NCBI RefSeq assembly: GCF_001655615.1
Contig: NZ_CP011567.1
Coordinates: 6,234,001 to 6,298,000 of the forward strand
DNA length: 64,000 nucleotides
Origin: Pseudomonas sp. GR 6-02
Lineage (GTDB): Bacteria; Pseudomonadota; Gammaproteobacteria; Pseudomonadales; Pseudomonadaceae
Reading direction: 5' to 3'
Shown: positions 16,077 through 24,440 of the stretch, piece by piece
Position numbering within the stretch: the first letter of the stretch is position 1
Layout of the letters: each line of letters opens with the position of its first letter
The notes under the pieces: model-generated
Database searches by the model: none
Told to the model about the DNA's origin: nothing
Seen by the model: only the letters and a program-made list of their open reading frames with translations
Program-made: the position numbers and the translations under genes

Positions 16077-17921
16077 GTGCTTACCAGAATCAAGCGTGAG
16101 AAAGTACTTTCGCCAAGTGCTCGGGCAAACCTGTACGAATATGACTCAAACCTGCCCATGGGAAGTTGGGTGGTGTGGTGGTATGGGAGGTTGATCAAAA
16201 ACTTCGCGGACAACACCGTTCCCCTGGTGATGGTTACTCTGCAACGCGTGGACGGTGATTTACTCACTGAAGAATTCGAGACGTGCCAGATCGCAATCAG
16301 CCGTCTACGGTTTTATCCGCAGGGCTTGATTCTGGAAGATCGACTACCGGTTGCCAAAATCGCTTTGGAAACACTCTGGTTCAAGGTCGGTTTCGGCTAC
16401 AAGGACTGGAATTTCCGCACCGCTAAAGAGCTCCACCGCTGTTCAAGCCAGCATGAGCTTTCACTGCCGGATGAATGCGCCAATGACTGGTCCTTGGAGT
16501 TCAAGCAACCAAAGGGTGCGCTCATGCTGAACTGTGTGGATTATCTAGTTCGAGGCTACTCAATTCGCTCCGAAATCCCGCGAATCCTGACCACCTATCG
16601 TTGGAACGAGGCAAAAAACCGTCTACTGAAACACGACACCCCTTCAAACGAAAAAAACCTGCCCGATAGTCTGGTTGTTTATCCGCACCCGGACATGGTC
16701 AAAGAGGATGAAGTGTTTTTGGCTCTCCTTGCTAATGACGATCGTCGGACGCGAAAAGCAGCGCAGAGTATCTTTTCGGAGATCGACACCCCCAGCTTCA
16801 AAGCGGGCAATCCGCACACTCTCCAAGTGCTTCCGTGGTTCGACGGACCAACTGAGTTGGCGTGCCGCGGACTCTGGATCAATGGCGGCAAGGATTTTGT
16901 ATGCATGGAGCTGCGCGGCTATATCGAACCCACCGGCAAACGGATCGACAACCGAGGCTATCGTCCAAGCAAAAAGGCCAAACACGTCGAAGACCGAAGG
17001 GGTGTTCCTCCGATTAAACGCTTCTTGACCGAAGCTGATCTGGATATAGGGATGACCGACACGTACCAACCTCGCAGCCCTTACCCGCGTGAGGACGTCG
17101 TTCATGATGACTTCCACATTGTCTCCACCCGTGAGAAGACCCGGACGTTGTTAGATTCTCCTGACGAAGAGACCCAGGCTCACTCAGTGGACGAGTTGCC
17201 ACCCAGCAAATACTCCACCGGTGATTCACTGGGTGAGAAGGACGACGACACCGCAAAATTCACAATGACCGCCGAGCCTGTTGACGCCGATTACAATGGG
17301 GCACTGGCCGAAATGTGGAAGTCCTTCACTCGATTGCATGCGGCCGGCCAAATCGATGAGGTTCGTTGGTACCTCAACAAAGAATTTTATGAAAAAGGAC
17401 CACCCAGGCTCTTTGAGTTGTCTGATCGCCAATACACTGAAAAAGACGACCCCGAACGCAAGCTTGAAAAATGGCTCAACCTGCATAGCCGCCGCCGTCG
17501 AGGCGTTATGTTCATCGTCATCAAGGTGAATGGTAAGTATTATCTTGTCGTTGAGACCGAACGGCGCCACTGGGTCAACAAGGACGGCGAACAGCAGGAA
17601 GAGTCCTCGCGTGGCCTGATCTGCGCGGTGAGCGGTGCCAGAGAGATACAGAGCGTGTGCGAGTTCATTGATGCCGAACTGCCAAAACACGCAGGCGTGT
17701 TCAAGAACCTGGCCTGGACCTTGGATAATCGTTTTGCCCTTTACTCGCACCGCCCCAGTGAAGATAAGGCAACCTGGTTGGACGGGGCCGCGATTCACGC
17801 GCTGCGGCAGATAGGCGTCACCCTGCGCAAGCCTGTCAAACACTCTACGGCCACCGAAGCCAACAAGAGCGATGTATCAGAAGCCGATCGCGATCAGCTC
17901 GCAAACGCTGCGCTATCCTGA
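16077..17921 (+). CDS. tnsE: TnsE-like transposition protein
   Basis: 614 residues from the GTG at 16077, which has AAGGAG five bases upstream; an in-frame ATG at 16029 would add 16 residues but lacks a ribosome site. The layout matches Tn7 TnsE: an early WVVWWYGRLI segment, RLPVAKIALETLWFKVGF before a cysteine-poor helix region, PKGALMLNCVDYLV (PKGALEQSAVVQLL in Tn7), a WFDGP...ELRG(Y)IEP beta region, a long acidic linker (about residues 345-410) and a C-terminal domain with MFIVIKVNGKYYLVVETE. TnsE steers Tn7 towards replicating, conjugating DNA by contacting the sliding clamp. It converges on tniE with stops overlapping by nine bases. The match is from recalled sequence and remote, so confidence is moderate. 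Confidence 0.68.
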   Translation: MLTRIKREKVLSPSARANLYEYDSNLPMGSWVVWWYGRLIKNFADNTVPLVMVTLQRVDGDLLTEEFETCQIAISRLRFYPQGLILEDRLPVAKIALETLWFKVGFGYKDWNFRTAKELHRCSSQHELSLPDECANDWSLEFKQPKGALMLNCVDYLVRGYSIRSEIPRILTTYRWNEAKNRLLKHDTPSNEKNLPDSLVVYPHPDMVKEDEVFLALLANDDRRTRKAAQSIFSEIDTPSFKAGNPHTLQVLPWFDGPTELACRGLWINGGKDFVCMELRGYIEPTGKRIDNRGYRPSKKAKHVEDRRGVPPIKRFLTEADLDIGMTDTYQPRSPYPREDVVHDDFHIVSTREKTRTLLDSPDEETQAHSVDELPPSKYSTGDSLGEKDDDTAKFTMTAEPVDADYNGALAEMWKSFTRLHAAGQIDEVRWYLNKEFYEKGPPRLFELSDRQYTEKDDPERKLEKWLNLHSRRRRGVMFIVIKVNGKYYLVVETERRHWVNKDGEQQEESSRGLICAVSGAREIQSVCEFIDAELPKHAGVFKNLAWTLDNRFALYSHRPSEDKATWLDGAAIHALRQIGVTLRKPVKHSTATEANKSDVSEADRDQLANAALS

Positions 17922-19337
17922 ATAATGATCGCGAGCTCCCGGCACCCAGTATTCCTCACCGCCAAACCTCACCGTAAAACCAGGCTGATCGCCCTGCGGC
18001 TGCTCCTCGTAATGCAACGGCGAATTGAGGGGAAGTTTGAGCCTATGAAAGTAGGCCATGGCTGCTCTGATCCATTCTTGCGCCGTCATGTTTCCTTCAG
18101 CGGTCGCGTAGAGTTCAGTTAATTTGACCTCTGCAAGGTGGCGGGCAGCTTTGGCCAGCCACCTGCGATTAAAACGAGCATCCAGCCCCAACCCATAATG
18201 TCGATTTAAAAACCCAACGAAGCCAAAAAGCGAGGCATGGAGGCCAGGCCGATTACGCAGGAGCAAACGCAGCGCCTGCTGATCCGGAAGCGTTTGGCCC
18301 GTTTCATCACAGTGCTGTAAAAGGCGCAACGCGCTGCTAATTGACATACGCACGGTGCGCAGCTTTACAGAACGGCCGAGCAAATCTTGCCTGTAAGTAT
18401 GAAGAGCATCTCTGGCGATGCCTTCAGGAAAATGCTGCAGTGATGTGCTGATACGACGCTGATCGCTGGTATTTTCTCTGGCCTCAGGATCAACCACTAA
18501 GCCATCAGTTTCCGCCAGCCAGTTCACCACCGAGCGCGAGCGCCTGAGCGTCTCCGCGCCAAAGTGCGCAACCATGTCGGCATAGGAAGGTAACGTCGCC
18601 CAAAGCCCGTATAGCGCCTTCAGAAAAGGTAGGTATCGCTGCATGTTCAGAGCTGCAAACTGCGCGCCTCGGCGTGCTTTGAGCCAGACAGAGAAGCCGC
18701 CCATCGCCGTGCGTAGGCGCTCGTCCTCGATAGCACTGAGCAGGTCGCTTCTACGCACTTCAAACGATGATGCCCAGTAGCAGGCCATGCAAGCGTTACC
18801 CAGACCAGCAGGCATCGGCCTATTGCATTTAGGACAAGGCACCTCTCCCAGCTCAAAGCACTTTTTGCACAGCGCCGGTCCCTCTGCCGAGACAATCACC
18901 CTGGGCTTTCGGCAGGCAGAGCAACAGGCGGTTCTCAACGAGGAATGGCAGGCCGGACAACACCGCAGCACGTGGTCGCCGACTTGAATCCTGACCAGGC
19001 GCGTTGAAGGAGTTGCACAACGCTCGCATGGCTGAGGGCTGCGGAAATAATGCGCGCATGAAGCACATGCCGGACCTTGAGCCGTGAGCCTGCCGATCTT
19101 CAACCCGGAGCGATGACAGCGGACACAGGGCTTATTCACCTCGCACGTACGACAAACCGCAGAAGTATCAAACAGCGGCAGACGGGCAAAGTTGTTGCAG
19201 GCCGGGCAAAGCTTTCGCTTGAAGAGTCGGGCATAGCACGTTTCACAGAAGCGCTTTTCTTGGTGAATCTTCTTGGCTTTGCTCATCGTGCGACCGCATT
19301 CATCGCAGGCACAGGTCTGAGAGGCAGAATTGATCAC
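17913..19337 (-). CDS. tniE: TniE-like transposon protein with a twelve-CxxC zinc-ribbon array
   Basis: 474 residues. The first 190 hold twelve CxxC motifs (CDEC, CETC, CPAC, CRTC, CVRC, CASC, CERC, CPAC, CSAC, CKKC, CPKC, CMAC), enough for six zinc ribbons in tandem. The rest is helical, with a segment around residues 230-300 that resembles the SAM-like DNA-binding domain of tyrosine recombinases; no catalytic Arg/His/Tyr set is visible. Its ATG overlaps the tniD stop (ATGA), so it is the last, translationally coupled gene of the tni operon. By position it equals tniE of Tn6022/AbaR elements, whose role is unclear. It may help recognise the comM site. Confidence 0.75.
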   Translation of the reverse strand: MINSASQTCACDECGRTMSKAKKIHQEKRFCETCYARLFKRKLCPACNNFARLPLFDTSAVCRTCEVNKPCVRCHRSGLKIGRLTAQGPACASCAHYFRSPQPCERCATPSTRLVRIQVGDHVLRCCPACHSSLRTACCSACRKPRVIVSAEGPALCKKCFELGEVPCPKCNRPMPAGLGNACMACYWASSFEVRRSDLLSAIEDERLRTAMGGFSVWLKARRGAQFAALNMQRYLPFLKALYGLWATLPSYADMVAHFGAETLRRSRSVVNWLAETDGLVVDPEARENTSDQRRISTSLQHFPEGIARDALHTYRQDLLGRSVKLRTVRMSISSALRLLQHCDETGQTLPDQQALRLLLRNRPGLHASLFGFVGFLNRHYGLGLDARFNRRWLAKAARHLAEVKLTELYATAEGNMTAQEWIRAAMAYFHRLKLPLNSPLHYEEQPQGDQPGFTVRFGGEEYWVPGARDHYSG

Positions 19338-20479
19338 AGTGCTGGCCCTTCACAGTGGCCAACCTGCACCGCCTTTGAACGGAGCACCTTTCTTTTAAAT
19401 CGTAACCAGGCCTTCAACACCGAGCGTGGGGATCTCGGCCTCCGGCTCGATGCGAGCACCGTTCTGACATAAGCACGGGAAGGTCGTCGCGGCATTAGCT
19501 GTGATAGCTGGGCAGAGCTGGAGGCGGCATCACGGATAGAAGGACACAGCTGAGCATCTTCAGCCGCCGCCCGGAAGCGATCGGCACCGGCCGACAGGAT
19601 TCGGCTTACCGCAGACAAAAGATGTGATCTCTCTGCGTTACTCAAGCACTCTAACTTCAAGCCGGCATCCACTGTCGGCTTCAAGGACGCAATATCCACA
19701 TCAAGGGCGGCCAGAAACTGTTGCCCTGCGGCCGAGGGGCTAATTGCCAATGCGCGCACCAATCTAAACAACCCTTTCAGAAGAGAAAATCGCTCGGCAA
19801 TGGTCATCCATGGCCAGTTGAGGTCGGCCGGCGCGCCCTGAAGGATCAATTCGGCCTGCCGGATCAGTTGCAGCTCATCAGTGGCCGCGTCTTGAGTGTC
19901 CACTTCAGCGAGCATCCCACCGCACTCATGACACCGCATAAGGTCGCGGGCCCGGTAATCAAGCCGATGAGGTGATACGACCGCCGAGCAGTGGGGGCAA
20001 CTGTCGCGAAGTTTTACCCCATGGTCAGGACAGCAGGTGTACCACGCCAAGCGCCATTGAAGACGGTAGAAGGGAGAATCGGCAAAGCAGCAGGGGCAGT
20101 ACTGCAAACCACCGGCTCGACGCAGATTTCTCCCACCCAGCGAAAGCACCCAGGACGTGATGCCCACAGGCGGCAGTTTCAGCCCCATCAATCTGCAGAC
20201 TGGCACCAACGAAGATTGGATCAACGCCGAGGAGGGAATACCAGAAAGCTCCTGCAGTCCGCCCAGGCACAATGAGCAGATTCCCAAATCGCAATCTCCT
20301 GTCCATATCCGACGCTGCGGCCAGATGTGATGGGCGATTTCCAGCGCGTCGCAGGCGTTGCACAAAGCACACCGGATCAGCCACGAGGAGAACAATTCGT
20401 CACGCTGCAACACTGGCACCCATGGCCATTGCTGACCTACCGGACGTACTTCCTCATGCCAGAAACATCGGGAGACCAT
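19334..20479 (-). CDS. tniD: TniQ-family target-site selector (TniD)
   Basis: 381 residues with the TniQ signature: an N-terminal helix RDELFSSWLIRCA, then paired zinc fingers, CPCC.....YRLQWRLAWYTCCPDHGVKL, CPHC and CHECGG (about residues 125-200). TniQ/TnsD proteins bind the attachment site and recruit the TnsC ATPase. The rest is helical. The annotated ATG overlaps the end of tniB by 43 bases; a later GTG just before PVLQRDEL is possible but would remove a Trp-Pro segment typical of the family. Given the insertion in comM, this is the probable comM-recognising protein. Confidence 0.88.
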   Translation of the reverse strand: MVSRCFWHEEVRPVGQQWPWVPVLQRDELFSSWLIRCALCNACDALEIAHHIWPQRRIWTGDCDLGICSLCLGGLQELSGIPSSALIQSSLVPVCRLMGLKLPPVGITSWVLSLGGRNLRRAGGLQYCPCCFADSPFYRLQWRLAWYTCCPDHGVKLRDSCPHCSAVVSPHRLDYRARDLMRCHECGGMLAEVDTQDAATDELQLIRQAELILQGAPADLNWPWMTIAERFSLLKGLFRLVRALAISPSAAGQQFLAALDVDIASLKPTVDAGLKLECLSNAERSHLLSAVSRILSAGADRFRAAAEDAQLCPSIRDAASSSAQLSQLMPRRPSRAYVRTVLASSRRPRSPRSVLKAWLRFKRKVLRSKAVQVGHCEGPAL

Positions 20480-21315
20480 TGATACTTCTCCAACAGCTCG
20501 AGGTCGATCTTTTCCTTCCCGGTTTCGATAGCCTTTCGAGCACTGTGAAAAAGAATCTCTTCCACGTAGCCCGTAATACCTTGGCTTCGTTTGAGAATAA
20601 GCGCCGCAGTCTCCTTGCTCGCCAGATTGGAGGGTTGCTTGAGCGGCAGCCAGGATTCAAAGCCCTTTAGCAGTTGCCTGAAACCAATAGAAGGCGCCCA
20701 CACCGGAAGCTCCACTGTTACAAACCGCGCCGCGTACTGACGCTCGAGCATGAGCAACTTATTGGCGCTGGGCATGCCGACACCAACGACTGCCAGCTTC
20801 AGGGTATTTGTCAGACACTTGATCTCATTCATGAAGTCAGCGACCTGGCGCGACGTTCCATTGGCGATCGTTTGAATTTCATCGATGATGAGCATCCTGG
20901 TCTGGCTGGAGGTCAGCAGGCTCTCCACCTTGTAGCGCAGCTTCATCTCACTGGCGTCGGGGTTGAAGGGCGAGTTGGAACAGTTGAGGATCGAGCAGTA
21001 AAACATCCGCAGACTGGGCTTACTGACCTCGACCTTGATGATCGGCCGAACCCTGCAACCATCCTCGTTCACGTACTCAGCCCCATGCACGGCGATGAAC
21101 CTGTCCACCAGGGATGATTTGCCCATCCGGGACTCGCCGACGATGAAAAAGTCCGGCACATCCCGATGGCCGCAGAGCTTTGCGTACAACTGCTCAAACA
21201 GAGTTTCTGACAACTCGTAATCGATCCAGCGGGACTTGATGAAGGCCAGGCGCTCCGCATCACAGAGATCCATGATCGGCCTGAACTCCTGAAGTAGATG
21301 AGGGTAGTTGCTCAT
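20437..21315 (-). CDS. tniB: TniB/TnsC-like AAA+ ATPase
   Basis: 292-residue transposition regulator that links target complex and transposase. Walker A is GESRMGKSSLVDRF (about residues 57-70) and Walker B is MLIIDEIQ (about 140-147), followed by a sensor region GVGMPSANKLL. Its ATG overlaps the tniA stop by four bases. The length is that of the short TniB form, not the 555-residue Tn7 TnsC. In Tn7-like systems this protein forms ATP-dependent filaments on DNA and enforces target immunity. Confidence 0.92.
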   Translation of the reverse strand: MSNYPHLLQEFRPIMDLCDAERLAFIKSRWIDYELSETLFEQLYAKLCGHRDVPDFFIVGESRMGKSSLVDRFIAVHGAEYVNEDGCRVRPIIKVEVSKPSLRMFYCSILNCSNSPFNPDASEMKLRYKVESLLTSSQTRMLIIDEIQTIANGTSRQVADFMNEIKCLTNTLKLAVVGVGMPSANKLLMLERQYAARFVTVELPVWAPSIGFRQLLKGFESWLPLKQPSNLASKETAALILKRSQGITGYVEEILFHSARKAIETGKEKIDLELLEKYQWSPDVSGMRKYVR

Positions 21316-23228
21316 GCCACACCTCCATACAGCGGAACATCGTCATCGTCACCCCATGCATCCTCGACCGGTATTGCCGGTAGCGGCCTGGGCGGGCTGT
21401 CCTCTTGTTGACCGAGAAAGACCGTCGCGGGGGTCTTACCCTTAGCGTTGTTCTTGGTTTTCTGAGCGCTTCGTCTAGCAGCTTTGGTTTTAACCGCCTC
21501 TTCCTCTTCAATAAGTCTTCGTTTTTCGATGTGCTGGCGAATGGTGTCGTTGTCCACCGAGGCCAAGTTCTCTTTCTTCAGTTCACGCTTGGTTTTGACG
21601 TACTCCGCTACGGAGACACTATCAAACCGTCCATCCGCCAGAGGCACTCGGAAATACCTATTGAGGCCCGGATCAAAGAACCAGATGAAATTGATATCTC
21701 GTAGATCCCGCCGAAACAGGAACTGCATTTTCTTGCCCGTCTTGGGATCCATCTGATTAATCCATGGACGAAGCGCCTCCGCGTAATACATCGCGTCCCA
21801 TTCGACACCATAGGTTTGGATGGTGCGGTATTCAGACGGCAGGAAATCCAGCTGCAGAGACAGGGGATCCTCAGGAATCGGTGGCATGCCGCAAAATGCT
21901 TTTGGACCCCAGAAGGCCTGGTTCCACATGGCTATGGGAGGTTTGAACAAGATGCCGCTGTGCGGCTTGTTGTTGTAGATCAGAATGGTGTGCACCAACC
22001 ACTTCTCCAGTGCATCAAAACTCATGGTCGCCTCTTTGTCCGAGTCGACATCTCCACGGCTGTCAGGGTTACGCTGAGTGGCGCCCTGCAGCTTGCTGAA
22101 TACCTTGGCGTTCTCTTCCATCAACGCCTCGATGTGGCCACCCCAATGAGGGCGTTTGCGAGGGCGAAACTGCCGTTCGATGTTGTGGGCAGTACAGGCC
22201 ATGATCAGGCTCTTGGTTTTAAAGTCAGGGCCGTTGTCGCTGTGGATTTCATACGGTAAGCCCCACACAGGCCATTCACCTGAAACCTGATGGTGGGTGA
22301 GCCATTCATGCTTGGGCAGCATTGCCTGAACCAGACACATGGCCACCGATACAGCCGACGGCGCATCCAGGGATATGAAGTAGCCCACAACCATGCGCGA
22401 GTACATATCGATGGCCATGGTTACCCACGGACGGCCGATGGAGACGCGATGTACATCATCGACAATCATCACGTCGGCCGGACTGTGGTCGATCTGAATC
22501 CGGTGCAAGGGGTAGTCGGCAGAATACTTACCGGGACGCGCCTCATAAGTGTCGGAAGCGATGTCTGCATACCCCCTGGCCTTCAGCACTTGCCTGGCCG
22601 GAACCTTCTTGATGCGTAACGAGACCGTGGGAATGGACGGTGCCGGGAGTCCGCGCAGCCGGCATATCTTGGCGACTTCATCGTGTACGTCTTTGATCGT
22701 GTAGCGTCGCGTACTCAGGTAAAGCGTTTGAATGACATTACCGATAATGTCTTCCACCTCGGTGCAGACGCGTGAGTTGCCTTTCTTCCAGCCTCGAGCC
22801 TGGGGTAACAGACTCAAGAAACGGCTACCTTCCGTATAGGCATACAACCATCGATAGACCGTTGCCTTACTGACGCCAGAGTCCTTGGCACGCTTGATCA
22901 CAGCGCCTTCCACGTGCATGTCCTTGGCCAAAAGCGGGGCGATGATGGCGTAGCGCTGTTCGGCAATGGCCCACTGTTTATCCGCGATCCGCGCCAAATC
23001 GAGACCGCTGGCATACACCCGCCCATTTTTTCCTTCAGGCCTTTTCAGCTCGGCGATAGGCAGCAGTTTGGAAATGCCTGACTCGACGTCCTGACCAAGC
23101 ACATGGTGGAAATCCACCAGCAACGCGATTTTGTAGGTGTGTTTATGATGGCGTACAAACTCACCTACCTGGATCTTAAGGGCGGCCCGGTTCAGCGCAT
23201 GGCTCTGGACCTCAGAAGCGCTCATCAT
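21312..23228 (-). CDS. tniA: TniA/TnsB-like DDE transposase
   Basis: 638-residue integrase-fold transposase. An N-terminal helix-turn-helix region (AKDSGVSKATVYRWLYAY near residue 115) binds the transposon ends. The catalytic core has Asp in RIQIDHSPADV, Asp in EIHSDNGPDF and Glu in HWGGHIEALMEENA, completing DDE. A Mu-type C-terminal beta domain (FLPSEYRTIQTYGVEWDAM) follows, then a basic tail (KTKAARRSAQKTKNNAKGK) and a proline-rich end that in this family contacts TnsC. It overlaps tniC upstream and tniB downstream, so translation is coupled. It should cut and join the 3' ends. Confidence 0.93.
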   Translation of the reverse strand: MMSASEVQSHALNRAALKIQVGEFVRHHKHTYKIALLVDFHHVLGQDVESGISKLLPIAELKRPEGKNGRVYASGLDLARIADKQWAIAEQRYAIIAPLLAKDMHVEGAVIKRAKDSGVSKATVYRWLYAYTEGSRFLSLLPQARGWKKGNSRVCTEVEDIIGNVIQTLYLSTRRYTIKDVHDEVAKICRLRGLPAPSIPTVSLRIKKVPARQVLKARGYADIASDTYEARPGKYSADYPLHRIQIDHSPADVMIVDDVHRVSIGRPWVTMAIDMYSRMVVGYFISLDAPSAVSVAMCLVQAMLPKHEWLTHHQVSGEWPVWGLPYEIHSDNGPDFKTKSLIMACTAHNIERQFRPRKRPHWGGHIEALMEENAKVFSKLQGATQRNPDSRGDVDSDKEATMSFDALEKWLVHTILIYNNKPHSGILFKPPIAMWNQAFWGPKAFCGMPPIPEDPLSLQLDFLPSEYRTIQTYGVEWDAMYYAEALRPWINQMDPKTGKKMQFLFRRDLRDINFIWFFDPGLNRYFRVPLADGRFDSVSVAEYVKTKRELKKENLASVDNDTIRQHIEKRRLIEEEEAVKTKAARRSAQKTKNNAKGKTPATVFLGQQEDSPPRPLPAIPVEDAWGDDDDVPLYGGVA

Positions 23229-23889
23229 GGCACCTCATGACAGAGAACTCGTCGAGCTCCTGGTCCAGATCTGTCCAAACCTGGCCGGTAGCAATCAGAT
23301 GCCAGAGATGGGATCGGCCGATAGCTTCATGACCATGAAAATGCAGTGCCAGCAATGCATGGAATGGCGCCCGTCGCATCATCGCAAGCTTTCCCAGAAT
23401 GACTTCCGTCAGTTTCGGATCCAGCGCCATATTCCGATAACGCTGTAAGAACTCGACGTTCTTCAGCCGGGTGCCCCGAATTCGAGACTCGTCGAAAATA
23501 TGGAATTCCCACCCCTGATCACGGGCGAAACGCCACGCGGCTTTCCACTTGGGTAACCACAGCCGCCAGTTCTCTTTCCAATCTTCCCGAGGCTTTACCT
23601 CAACCAGTAACGGTTTCAGGTTGAGCTCATCATCGAACTGAACGAAGAAATCCGGGGTATGGATGTAGGCACGCCCATTGTGAGCGGTGAACGGGACTTG
23701 AACCGGCTGCGCGACAAGTGCGACGACTTCCGGGGAGAGCGACCAGATCCTGATGAAATCACGCTCAAGCCCCGACTCGTAGTAAATGCCCTGTCCGCGG
23801 AAAGGAAAAACACCAGAGAGGCTGCGCGTCATGGATCGGCTTTTTCGGGTCTGAGAGATTTCCTGACCCATGTAGACGGTAGAGGACAT
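23212..23889 (-). CDS. tniC: TniC/TnsA-like endonuclease
   Basis: 225-residue restriction-endonuclease-fold protein that cuts the 5' ends, allowing cut-and-paste transposition. The PD-(D/E)xK core is visible: Glu in YYESGLERDF, Asp in HTPDFFVQF and the ExK pair in LVEVKPRED (about residues 40-105). The C-terminal part (FLQRYRNM...LHFHGHEAIGRSHLWHLIATG) fits the TnsA winged-helix domain. It is the first gene of the operon and nearest the element's right end, as tnsA is in Tn7. Presence of this gene separates the element from Tn5053-like relatives that lack it. Confidence 0.9.
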   Translation of the reverse strand: MSSTVYMGQEISQTRKSRSMTRSLSGVFPFRGQGIYYESGLERDFIRIWSLSPEVVALVAQPVQVPFTAHNGRAYIHTPDFFVQFDDELNLKPLLVEVKPREDWKENWRLWLPKWKAAWRFARDQGWEFHIFDESRIRGTRLKNVEFLQRYRNMALDPKLTEVILGKLAMMRRAPFHALLALHFHGHEAIGRSHLWHLIATGQVWTDLDQELDEFSVMRCHDERF

Positions 23890-24303
23890 AGGGCACCTAT
23901 GGGCTATTTTGCCAACGATGCTACCCAGCGCTCTCTGACCTGAGGCTCGCTATTTGCCCCCATTTAAGGGCAACGGACCTGCGAAAGGTCAAGCATCACG
24001 TCCATTTGAGCGCTCCACAGAACTCTGGGTTGCTCTGACGCGAACCGAACACAATCACATTTAGAAAGAAGGGGTTTTGAGTGTAGAACAGAATGGCAAA
24101 TCCACCGTTGCCCTTCATCGGCAATAAGGCTGTTGGGGTAGCATGGGGGCAGCTTGGCGAAGGTCGCTGGAGGAAGGCTTCAGTATTTGCAGTCAATGCT
24201 GAATGAGATGACGGAGGAGGGCCGGGCAAGTGTCGATCAGGACAATTATCGCTCCCAAGCATTCCGCACTGATGTGGCTGGCTCAGAAAAACTGGAATTA
24301 GGA

Positions 24304-24323
24304 AAGTCTCACCTATTTCCACC
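24304..24323 (+). repeat. Right-end direct repeat 1, candidate TnsB site
   Basis: AAGTCTCACCTATTTCCACC. It differs at three positions from the copy 31 bases downstream. Repeated 20-mers near the element's end are expected for TnsB binding. Confidence 0.5.
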
Positions 24324-24334
24324 ACTCTCGAGCT

Positions 24335-24354
24335 AAGTCTCACTTATTACCGCC
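24335..24354 (+). repeat. Right-end direct repeat 2, candidate TnsB site
   Basis: AAGTCTCACTTATTACCGCC, 31 bases after repeat 1, roughly three helical turns, so both copies face the same side of the DNA. Confidence 0.5.
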
Positions 24355-24440
24355 TACTGCCTCATTTAATTCTTGGTGAAAACACGAAGGAATCAGGCCT
24401 GTAGCACTGCATATTCTCAACAAATACTTTTTGTCCCACG

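Larger units (their letters stand above)
1..24440. mobile_element. Right part of a Tn7-like (Tn6022/AbaR-type) transposon inserted in comM
   Basis: Everything from the left edge to about 24440 is read as one element. Its right end holds tniC-tniA-tniB-tniD-tniE on the minus strand and a convergent tnsE-like gene. Directly beyond it comM resumes in mid-gene, starting at the conserved Gly-Ser-Lys-Pro of the Mg-chelatase-like domain. Cargo is an acid-utilisation cluster, regulators, oxidoreductases and decayed genes, more AT-rich than the flanking core. comM is the established target of AbaR/Tn6022 elements, where a 5-bp ACCGC duplication is known. ACCGC occurs here at 24448-24452, next to the breakpoint. 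The exact end is uncertain by about ten bases. The left end and the other half of comM lie outside the window, so the full size is unknown, and a composite of several insertions is possible. Confidence 0.85.
23890..24440. other. Transposon right-end region between tniC and comM
   Basis: 551 bases with no credible gene. It should contain the tni operon promoter and the TnsB-binding sites of the right end. Two 20-bp near-identical direct repeats are present at 24304 and 24335, and a weaker relative (GAGGCTCGCTATTTGCCCCC) lies near 23942. The last bases, read on the minus strand, run GTGGGACAAAAAGT, reminiscent of the Tn7 terminus TGTGGGCGGACAATAAAGT. Confidence 0.6.

Noticed and set aside
15962..16267. 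101-residue minus-strand frame upstream of the diguanylate cyclase
   Set aside because: Mostly antisense to the 5' end of the tnsE-like gene. Its last residues are in frame with the cyclase but match no sensor domain.
17913..19337. TniE as an active tyrosine recombinase
   Set aside because: The helical part resembles only the DNA-binding domain; no catalytic Arg-His-x-x-Arg or Tyr set is visible.
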